Source: a bacterium (lineage in GTDB: Bacteria; Krumholzibacteriota; Krumholzibacteria; LZORAL124-64-63). From it: 7,599 bases of DNA. Below the pieces are notes generated by a model. That model had not been told where the DNA came from. It saw only the letters and a list, made by a program, of their open reading frames with translations, and did no database searches. Position numbers and translations under genes: made by a program. Every line of letters starts with the position of its first letter. Position 1 is the stretch's first letter. Positions 1 to 5,088 of the stretch are shown here, in pieces. The DNA is taken from NCBI GenBank assembly GCA_030592025.1, contig JAUUZX010000050.1:1-7599 (forward strand), written 5' to 3'.

Positions 1-310
1 CGAGTTTCTCCATCAGGCCGGCGACGCGTGCGACGCCCCGCACCTCGGGTTCGAGCAGGTCGGCGCCGATCCGCAGCCGTTCGCCCGCTTCGATGATGAT
101 GAATCCCTCGTCACCGATCGTGTCCAGGGCGTTGCGGAAAGCGCGGTAGGCGTCGGTGAAGTTGACGTGACCGGCGGGATAGAGGGCGCCGCTCGTGAGC
201 AGTCGGTCGAACAGCAGCATCATCTCGGCGGTGGTGTCCGCCGTGCTCGTGGGTCCGGCGAGACTCGTGATCCCGGCGAGATCCGTGGGCTTGTTGACAA
301 CTGCAGGCAA
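1..310 (-). CDS. N-terminal part of an unrecognised soluble protein, cut by the left window edge
   Basis: The open frame runs from a TTG at 310 down to base 1 and gives 103 residues. The TTG is chosen because a GAGGGAG ribosome binding site lies six bases upstream. The only other in-frame candidate, a GTG at 355, has no such site and follows an in-frame TAG closely. After a Thr/Ala/Pro-rich start of about 27 residues comes a helical stretch with LLTSGALYPAGH (38-49), then DAYRAFRNALDTIG, a strand-like FIIIEAGERLRIGADLL (70-86) and a helix EVRGVARVAGLMEKL. This resembles, from memory, the 'YPPGHP...A' N-terminal module found ahead of HD-GYP, HD or HEAT-repeat regions in multidomain signalling proteins. 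The diagnostic C-terminal part lies outside the window, so the function is open. There is no signal peptide or membrane segment. Base composition matches the neighbours. The reading frame is well supported and the family link is weak. Confidence 0.6.
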   Translation of the reverse strand, partial: MPAVVNKPTDLAGITSLAGPTSTADTTAEMMLLFDRLLTSGALYPAGHVNFTDAYRAFRNALDTIGDEGFIIIEAGERLRIGADLLEPEVRGVARVAGLMEKL

Positions 311-377
311 GGCGAACTCCCTCGTCCAACCGAACCGGGCGCGCCGTGGGCGCACGGAGGGCTATCTCCGACCATCG

Positions 378-385
378 GTATCGGC
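378..385 (-). promoter_or_regulatory. Weak sigma-28-like -10 element (GCCGATAC) upstream of the left-edge gene
   Basis: On the minus strand GCCGATAC matches seven of eight bases of the FliA -10 consensus GCCGATAA. It would start transcription near 371, about 60 bases before the TTG start at 310. The corresponding -35 (TCAG fifteen bases upstream, against TAAA) is poor. It is listed because the HDOD gene in this window has a much better match with the same leader length. It may be chance. Confidence 0.22.
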
Positions 386-420
386 CATGGGGAGGGTGAC
401 CTGAACAGAAAGCGCCGCCA

Positions 421-450
421 AACGGGGCCAGAGGCCCGATAAGGGCCGTT
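421..450 (-). terminator. Possible terminator-like hairpin after the TRAP permease gene
   Basis: An inverted repeat AACGG (421-425) / CCGTT (446-450) encloses further GC-rich complementary segments (GGCC, GGGCC/GGCCC). It lies 14 bases past the TRAP stop codon in the direction of transcription. Only about three T residues follow, so it is not a textbook intrinsic terminator. It may simply be a 3' mRNA-stabilising structure. Confidence 0.25.
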
Positions 451-464
451 CAAGACCCGTCGGG

Positions 465-2582
465 TCAGCCTGCCTGCTGGCGCTGCCGCTCGTGGCGGGG
501 CAGGGTCAGGGTGGGGTCGCGCCGGATACGTGCCTTCTGCAGGAAGAATACGCCCGCCCAGATACCGATGCCGACCATGTCGACCGCCAGGTCCGGCAGG
601 GGCACATGCAGCGCGGCGTGGACGATGCCGGGGAAGAAGAGGATCACCGTGGCCACCGCCATCAGCACCCATTCGACCACGTTCATGCCGCAGGAGAGGT
701 AACCCATGGTGAGGCTGCCGAAGGCGACGGTCGCCAGGGTGATCGTCAGCCAGGTCATGGCGATGGTGATGAAGTCGCCGTCGAGCAGATAGCCGCGGCT
801 GTAGGCGAAGAGGAAGGGCCCGATGTACAGGAATTTGGCAAACTTGAAGCTTGTCCAGCCGGTCTTCCAGGGATCGGAGCCGGCGATGGCCGCACCGGCG
901 TAGGCAGCCACGCACACCGGTGGCGTGATGTTGGAGTCTTGGCTGAACCAGTAGACGATCATGTGGGACGACACCATCACCCATGGCACGTGCTGGATGA
1001 GTTGTCGGTCGACCTCCATGTCGCTCAGGGGCACGCCGAAGTGGTGCAGGGCGATCATCTTCGAGACCGAGCCCACGGTGAGCACGGCGGTGATGAGGTA
1101 GGCGGCCGTCACGGGCACGCCCATGCCCAGGACCAGCGACGCGATGCCGATCAGGAGGATGGCCACGGGCAGGAAACCGCCCGAAAGGCTGATGATGATG
1201 TCCGAGAATTTCAGGCCGATGCCCGACAGGCTGATGGTGCCCACGATGATGCCGATGACGCCCACGGTCGCGCCGATGATGAGGGTGTTGCGGCCGCCCT
1301 CGATCATGGCGTCGCGGATTTCGCGCCAGCCCATCTTGTGGTCCGGCGTGAACCAACTGACCCCGATGCAACTGACGGTGGCCACCACGGCGGAGAAGCC
1401 GGCGCTCTTGCCCATGAGCATCATCACGACGATGATCACCAGCGGAGCCGCCAGGAACCATTCCTTCCGCAGGATCTCCCAGGCCGTGGGGGCGTTGGGG
1501 TCGTCGATGCCGTACAGGCCGTAGCGCTTGGCCTCGAAGTGGATCATCACGAACACCGACAGGAAGTACATGATCGCCGGGAAGATGGCGATCTTCATGA
1601 TCGTGATGTAGGGGATCTCCGTCATCTCGGCCATGAGGAAGCCGCCCGCGCCCATGATGGGGGGCATGAACATGCCGCCGATGGAGGCTGCGGGTTCGAT
1701 GGCGCCGGCCACGTGGGGCCGGAAGCCGGCCTTCTTCATCATGGGGATGGTGAAGGCGCCCGTCGAGACCGTGTTGGCGATGGCCGAGCCGCTCACCGAG
1801 CCGAAGAAGCCCGACGCGATGACGGCGACCTTGGCCGGGCCGCCCACGCTCTTGCCGGCGAGGGCCAGGGGCACGTCGATGAAGAAGCGGCTGGCGCCCG
1901 AGGCCTTCAGGAACGAGCCGAAGAAGATGAACAGGATCACGTAGGTCACGAGCACGTCGGCCATGATGCCGAAGATGCCGTCCTGGCTGTAGTACAGGAA
2001 GTTCATGGCGCGGGTGAAACGGAAACCATCATGGGCGAAGGGCTCCAGCCAGGAGATGTTCTCGAGCAGGTTGCCCCACATGAGGTAGGCCAGGAAGCCC
2101 AGGCCGGCCATGGTCATGCTCATGCCCAGCACGCGCCGGGCGGCCTCGAGGGAGACGAGGATACCGACGACGGCGACGAAGGTGTCGAGGTTCGTCTCCG
2201 ATCCCATGCGGTAGTTCAGGTTCTCGTATTCGAGGATCCAGTAGCCCACCGCTGCGACGGAGATGAGGGCCATCACCATGTCCGAGATGGAGGGGCGGTC
2301 CTTGCGCGAGTTCTTCGTCATGGGGTACGCGAGGAAGACCATGACGAAGGTGACGAGGACATAGATGCCCTTGTGGAACTGGGTGGCCACGGGCTGGACG
2401 CCCGAGTTGTACATGTAGAAGAACACCATGAAAATGCCCAGGCCCGCCGTGAAGGCGTACCAGAACCGGCTCAACGCCCGCCCGGATTTCGAGTCCTTCT
2501 CGACGAGTTCGTCGAGTTTCTCCTGGTCCGCATCGCTAAGGATTTCCTCGGCAGGGGAGGGGCGATCGTGCTCGTCGGTCAT
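465..2582 (-). CDS. TRAP transporter permease, fused 4TM/12TM (DctQ-DctM) type partnered with a TAXI receptor
   Basis: This is a 705-residue inner-membrane protein that imports the solute delivered by the periplasmic TAXI receptor, using an ion gradient. A hydrophilic N-terminus (1-38) precedes about 18-20 hydrophobic segments. Roughly 41-170 correspond to the small-subunit (DctQ) part and 200-600 to the large DctM part. Family signatures are GFFGSVSGSAIANTVSTGAF (258-277), EPAASIGGMFMPPIMGAGG (296-314), GMGVPVTAAYLI (487-498) and SQDSNITPPVCVAAYAGAAI (548-567). About three more hydrophobic segments (606-623, 634-651, 665-682) precede a basic tail. The start ATG at 2580-2582 has GGAG eight bases upstream. 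The gene lies 79 bases after the TAXI receptor gene on the same strand, with a strong hairpin between them. Length and architecture fit the TIGR02123-type fusion. The substrate cannot be read from sequence: characterised TAXI systems include glutamate and dicarboxylate binders, but no specificity is claimed. Confidence 0.95.
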   Translation of the reverse strand: MTDEHDRPSPAEEILSDADQEKLDELVEKDSKSGRALSRFWYAFTAGLGIFMVFFYMYNSGVQPVATQFHKGIYVLVTFVMVFLAYPMTKNSRKDRPSISDMVMALISVAAVGYWILEYENLNYRMGSETNLDTFVAVVGILVSLEAARRVLGMSMTMAGLGFLAYLMWGNLLENISWLEPFAHDGFRFTRAMNFLYYSQDGIFGIMADVLVTYVILFIFFGSFLKASGASRFFIDVPLALAGKSVGGPAKVAVIASGFFGSVSGSAIANTVSTGAFTIPMMKKAGFRPHVAGAIEPAASIGGMFMPPIMGAGGFLMAEMTEIPYITIMKIAIFPAIMYFLSVFVMIHFEAKRYGLYGIDDPNAPTAWEILRKEWFLAAPLVIIVVMMLMGKSAGFSAVVATVSCIGVSWFTPDHKMGWREIRDAMIEGGRNTLIIGATVGVIGIIVGTISLSGIGLKFSDIIISLSGGFLPVAILLIGIASLVLGMGVPVTAAYLITAVLTVGSVSKMIALHHFGVPLSDMEVDRQLIQHVPWVMVSSHMIVYWFSQDSNITPPVCVAAYAGAAIAGSDPWKTGWTSFKFAKFLYIGPFLFAYSRGYLLDGDFITIAMTWLTITLATVAFGSLTMGYLSCGMNVVEWVLMAVATVILFFPGIVHAALHVPLPDLAVDMVGIGIWAGVFFLQKARIRRDPTLTLPRHERQRQQAG

Positions 2583-2590
2583 GGTGTGAT

Positions 2591-2594
2591 CTCC
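2591..2594 (-). promoter_or_regulatory. Ribosome binding site of the TRAP permease
   Basis: GGAG on the minus strand lies eight bases before the ATG at 2582. It sits just downstream of the intercistronic hairpin, so the hairpin does not sequester it directly. Confidence 0.65.
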
Positions 2595-2614
2595 AGATTC
2601 TGCCGGTGGGCGAT

Positions 2615-2645
2615 GGACGCGGGGAGGGTGTGCCTCCCCGCGTCC
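2615..2645 (-). repeat. Perfect 13-bp inverted repeat (intercistronic hairpin) between the TAXI receptor and permease genes
   Basis: GGACGCGGGGAGG (2615-2627) and its exact reverse complement CCTCCCCGCGTCC (2633-2645) are separated by five bases. In the minus-strand mRNA this gives a 13-bp, nearly all G-C stem with a CACAC loop. It starts 16 bases after the receptor stop codon and ends 32 bases before the permease start. No T run follows, so it is not a normal intrinsic terminator. Strong hairpins at this position in binding-protein operons (as in malE-malF) protect the upstream message from 3' exonucleases and lower downstream expression. That gives more soluble receptor than permease. The structure is seen directly, and this role is inferred. 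Confidence 0.85.
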
Positions 2646-2661
2646 GTAGAACGAAAGGCCT

Positions 2662-3642
2662 CTACTTCAGGTTGGCGGGTACCGTCTTGCCCATCTCTTC
2701 CCAGAACTTCACGGCGCCGGGATGCAGGGGGATCGACGCTCCGTCGAAGGCATTCTCCAGGGTCATGGTCTTGAAGGTCTTCTTGGCCGCGACCATGGCC
2801 TCCATGCCCTCCGGGCTCCACAGCTTCTTCATGATGCCATAGACGATGTCCGCGGGGATCTTCTCGTTGGCGCAGAGGAAGGTGGCGTCCTGGAAGGACG
2901 AGACGGCGGGCATGCCCTCGCCGTACGTACCGGCGGGGATCTCCATGGGGATGTAGGAGTAGGCGCTGTAGAAGTCGGTGTTGGTGGCGTCGACGCCCAC
3001 GTTGATCAGTTTGATGTCGATCTGGACGGAGGCCTCGATGATCGAGCGGTTGGGGTAGCCCACGAGCACCCAGAAGGCGTCGATCTTGCCGTCCTTGAAG
3101 GCGCTGGCGGCCGAGGAGTAGCCCAGGAACTGGGGCTTGAACTCGTCCCAGACACCGATGTGGCGGAAAAAGCGTTCCGCGCTGGCGGCGGCGCCGCTAC
3201 CGGCGTTGCCGACGGCTACGCGCTTGCCCTTGAGGTCCAGGGCGGTATTGAAATCGCTGTTTGCGCGGACGACCAGCTGGGCCGGGGCGCCGTACAGGAA
3301 GCCCATGGCCCGCAGACCGTCGTACTTGTTCTCATCCTTGGGCAGCAGGCCGGCGCGGCCCAGGGCCGAATCCACGGCGTAGCACAGACCGAAGTCGCTC
3401 TCACCGGAGCTCACGCGCTTGACGTTCTCCACCGAACCACCGGAACCCACGGCCGAGACCTTGATGCCTTCCATGTTCTTGGGGAGGTACACCGCCATGG
3501 CGTTGGCGAAGGTGTTGAAGGTGCCGCCGGTCGGGCCTCCACCCACCTTGGCCTTGAATTTTTCCGCGGCCATGGAGTCGGCCGGGGCGAGGGCGAGGGC
3601 GATAATGGCAAGGGCGCCGAGGCAAATCAGTGTCTTCCGCAT
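2662..3642 (-). CDS. TAXI-family TRAP transporter solute-binding protein (periplasmic receptor)
   Basis: A 326-residue exported receptor that captures the substrate and passes it to the fused permease downstream. The ATG at 3640-3642 is chosen over an in-frame GTG 17 codons upstream. It has a GAGAGGA ribosome binding site about six bases away and gives a clean Sec signal peptide: MRK, a hydrophobic core LICLGALAIIALALAP, and probable cleavage near SMAA/E (about 26). Mature-protein family features are VGGGPTGGTFNTFANAMAVYL (33-53), the SGGSVENVKRVSSGESDFGL segment (68-86), the LKGKRVAVGNAGSG loop (137-150), DAFWVLVGYPNRSIIE (188-203) and HPGAVKFWEEMG (307-318). There is no lipobox at the signal, so it should be a soluble periplasmic protein. 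Length is typical of the family. It is first in the operon, with a TTGACA-type promoter upstream. The ligand is unknown. Confidence 0.94.
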   Translation of the reverse strand: MRKTLICLGALAIIALALAPADSMAAEKFKAKVGGGPTGGTFNTFANAMAVYLPKNMEGIKVSAVGSGGSVENVKRVSSGESDFGLCYAVDSALGRAGLLPKDENKYDGLRAMGFLYGAPAQLVVRANSDFNTALDLKGKRVAVGNAGSGAAASAERFFRHIGVWDEFKPQFLGYSSAASAFKDGKIDAFWVLVGYPNRSIIEASVQIDIKLINVGVDATNTDFYSAYSYIPMEIPAGTYGEGMPAVSSFQDATFLCANEKIPADIVYGIMKKLWSPEGMEAMVAAKKTFKTMTLENAFDGASIPLHPGAVKFWEEMGKTVPANLK

Positions 3643-3691
3643 GGACGATCCTCTCTTTCCGTTGGCAGGGGTCGGGTCCAACAACCGGCTC

Positions 3692-3721
3692 ACCCTATGG
3701 GAGGGTCTGTCCTTATGTCAA
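3692..3721 (-). promoter_or_regulatory. Probable sigma-70-type promoter of the TAXI-TRAP operon
   Basis: On the minus strand a perfect TTGACA -35 box (3716-3721) is followed after 18 bases by TAGGGT (3692-3697). The latter keeps the three most conserved -10 positions (T1, A2, T6). Transcription would begin near 3685, giving a leader of about 43 bases before the ATG at 3642. A small inverted repeat ACCCT-N5-AGGGT (3692-3706) covers the -10 and could be a repressor site. Confidence 0.45.
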
Positions 3722-3732
3722 TAGTTCATTAA

Positions 3733-3748
3733 TTGCAAATGATTGCAA
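3733..3748. promoter_or_regulatory. TTGCAA-N4-TTGCAA palindrome in the divergent region: candidate operator
   Basis: Two copies of the self-complementary hexamer TTGCAA, ten bases apart (one helical turn), make a perfect two-fold symmetric site in an AT-rich patch. It is 12 bp upstream of the transporter -35 box and 52 bp before dinB. The core TGCAAATGATTGCA (3734-3747) has the same length and outer arms as the LexA box I recall for Fibrobacter (TGCNCN4GTGCA), but lacks the inner C and G. It could serve dinB, the transporter, or both. Function is inferred from symmetry and position. Confidence 0.4.
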
Positions 3749-3769
3749 GGAAAGACGATGACAGGTTCC

Positions 3770-3789
3770 CGAAACCACGGTTTCGTGGT
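3770..3789. repeat. Two overlapping inverted repeats immediately upstream of dinB
   Basis: CGAAAC-CACG-GTTTCG (3770-3785) and ACCACG-GTTT-CGTGGT (3774-3789) share bases and cannot both fold at once. They end 11 bases before the dinB ATG and touch the proposed -10. They may be a protein-binding site on DNA. If transcription starts at the ATG, they are not in the mRNA. Confidence 0.5.
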
Positions 3790-3794
3790 ATCAA
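3786..3794 (+). promoter_or_regulatory. Possible extended -10 promoter for (leaderless) dinB
   Basis: TGGTATCAA fits an extended -10 (TG-n-TATCAA, against TGnTATAAT). The usual seven-base offset from the -10 puts the start site exactly at the A of the dinB ATG (3801). No Shine-Dalgarno sequence lies upstream of that ATG (the preceding bases are TATCAAACCATC). Both facts suggest a leaderless message, but no -35 is evident. Confidence 0.3.
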
Positions 3795-3800
3795 ACCATC

Positions 3801-4967
3801 ATGAACGAGCAACGCGCCATTCTGCACGTGGACATGGACGCCTTCTACGCCTCGGTGGAGGTGCTGGACGACCCGACCCTGGCCGGCAAGCCCGTCATCG
3901 TGGGGGGGACGCCCGAGGGCCGGGGGGTCGTCGCCGCCGCCAGCTACGAGGCCCGTCGTTTCGGCGTGCGCAGCGCCATGAGCGCAGCAAAGGCCCGCCG
4001 CCTCTGCCCCGACGGCGTGTTCCTGCGGGGCCGCATGGAGCGCTACGCCGAGGTCTCCAGCGCCCTCTTCGACCTGTTGCGGGAGTTCACACCCCTGGTT
4101 GAGCCCCTCTCCATCGACGAGGCTTTCCTGGACGTCACCGGTTGCCGGCGGCTCTTCGGCCCGCCGGAAGCCCTGGCACGTCGCATCAAGGAGCACATCA
4201 CCGCCGAGTTGGGCCTGACCGCCTCGGTGGGCGTGGCCCCCAACAAGTTCCTGGCGAAGCTGGCCAGCGACCTTGAGAAGCCCGACGGTCTGGTCGTCGT
4301 GCCCCGGGATGATGTGCCCGGATTCCTGGCGCCCCTGGAGGTCACCCGTCTGTGGGGGGTGGGCCCGGCGTCCGCCCGCACCCTGAATGGCCTCGGCATC
4401 GCCACCATCGGCGACCTGCTGGCCCATCCGCGCCGTGACCTCATCGACCGCTGGGGCGACCACGCCCACCACCTGCTCAACCTGGCGGTGGGGCAGGACA
4501 ACCGCCCGGTCGTGCCGGACCACGAGGCCAAGTCCATCGGCAACGAGACGACCTTCGCCGAGGACATCGCCGACCAGGAGCACCTCGAGGAGATCCTCGA
4601 TCAGCTGGTGGACAAGATCGCCCGCCGGGTGCGCCGGCAGGGTCTCAAGGCCCGCACCTTGACCCTCAAGGCCCGTTACGTCGATTTCGAGACCCACACA
4701 CGAAGCGTGACCCTGCCCGACCCCGCCGACGGGACCGTGGTGTTCCGGGAGGCTGCCCGGGACCTGCTGCGCCGCCGCCTCGGCCGGCAGGGGCGCCCCC
4801 TGCGCCTGCTGGGGGTGACCGCGTCCAACCTCGTGGGCGAGGCGGCCCAGGGCCAGCTCTTCACCGATCCGGCCCACGAGCACCAGCAGACCCTCGACCG
4901 CATGATGGACCGGGTCCACGATCGCTTCGGCGCCAAGCTGCGCCGGGGGTGGGGCCGCGACCGCTAG
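3801..4967 (+). CDS. dinB: DNA polymerase IV (Y-family translesion polymerase)
   Basis: A 388-residue error-prone polymerase that extends mismatched ends and copies past damaged bases at stalled forks. The palm begins with HVDMDAFYASVE (9-20): D11 is catalytic and F15 sits at the steric-gate position. SIDEAFLDV (104-112) supplies D106 and E107, completing the metal-binding triad. ASVGVAPNKFLAKLASDLEKPDG (141-163) is the conserved palm/thumb segment. A helix-hairpin-helix region follows (RLWGVGPASARTL, 183-195), then the little finger opening with KSIGNETTF (244-252). QGQLF (350-354) fits the beta-clamp-binding consensus QxxLF. It is followed by about 34 more residues (HQQTLDRMMDRVHDRFGAKL) rather than ending the protein. 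All active-site residues are present and length is slightly above the E. coli enzyme. The ATG gives the canonical family N-terminus but has no clear ribosome binding site. It is transcribed divergently from the transporter and stands alone. Confidence 0.97.
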   Translation: MNEQRAILHVDMDAFYASVEVLDDPTLAGKPVIVGGTPEGRGVVAAASYEARRFGVRSAMSAAKARRLCPDGVFLRGRMERYAEVSSALFDLLREFTPLVEPLSIDEAFLDVTGCRRLFGPPEALARRIKEHITAELGLTASVGVAPNKFLAKLASDLEKPDGLVVVPRDDVPGFLAPLEVTRLWGVGPASARTLNGLGIATIGDLLAHPRRDLIDRWGDHAHHLLNLAVGQDNRPVVPDHEAKSIGNETTFAEDIADQEHLEEILDQLVDKIARRVRRQGLKARTLTLKARYVDFETHTRSVTLPDPADGTVVFREAARDLLRRRLGRQGRPLRLLGVTASNLVGEAAQGQLFTDPAHEHQQTLDRMMDRVHDRFGAKLRRGWGRDR

Positions 4968-4995
4968 TCCGACATCCGGGAAATCCTCATTAAGT

Positions 4996-5022
4996 TAAAG
5001 ACCCAACGTAGTGCGACGATAA
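4996..5022 (+). promoter_or_regulatory. Sigma-28 (FliA)-like promoter for the HDOD gene
   Basis: TAAA (4996-4999), fifteen bases, then GACGATAA (5015-5022) matches the FliA consensus TAAA-N15-GCCGATAA at eleven of twelve positions with exact spacing. The predicted start site is near 5029-5030, leaving about 60 bases of leader before the ATG at 5089. It lies in the 121-bp gap after dinB. Such a match is unlikely by chance in so short a GC-rich gap. It suggests the HDOD gene belongs to the late flagellar/chemotaxis regulon. Confidence 0.55.
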
Positions 5023-5036
5023 CCGAAGCACGTAGT

Positions 5037-5053
5037 CACGGCACGCCGCCGTG
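5037..5053 (+). repeat. Small hairpin in the HDOD leader
   Basis: CACGGC (5037-5042) and GCCGTG (5048-5053) form a 6-bp GC stem with a five-base loop, between the proposed start site and the ribosome binding site. No T run follows, so it is not a terminator for dinB. It may be a leader structure or chance. Confidence 0.3.
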
Positions 5054-5088
5054 GGTCGTCCCTATCGGAGAACCGGGGGAGCGCTTCC

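Noticed and set aside
220..1461. A 413-codon minus-strand open frame overlapping the permease and the left gene
   Set aside because: An out-of-frame Arg/His/Pro-rich translation that crosses two real genes. No motif supports it.
492..2774. A 760-codon open frame on the plus strand, antisense to the TRAP permease
   Set aside because: Its product is a low-complexity His/Asp/Glu/Gly-rich string with no family motif. It mirrors the GC-rich codon positions of the permease gene, whose protein has unmistakable signatures.
3643..3693. A 17-residue N-terminal extension of the TAXI receptor from an upstream GTG
   Set aside because: It would place charged residues ahead of a standard signal peptide. 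The internal ATG has a strong GAGAGGA site. The proposed -10 also overlaps this extension.
3729..4919. A 396-codon minus-strand open frame across dinB
   Set aside because: It is the antisense shadow of a complete dinB with all catalytic residues. It has no recognisable domain and no ribosome binding site context.
5037..5053. Hairpin after dinB as an intrinsic terminator
   Set aside because: No T tract follows and it lies downstream of the proposed HDOD promoter start, so a leader hairpin is more likely. No convincing terminator for dinB was found.
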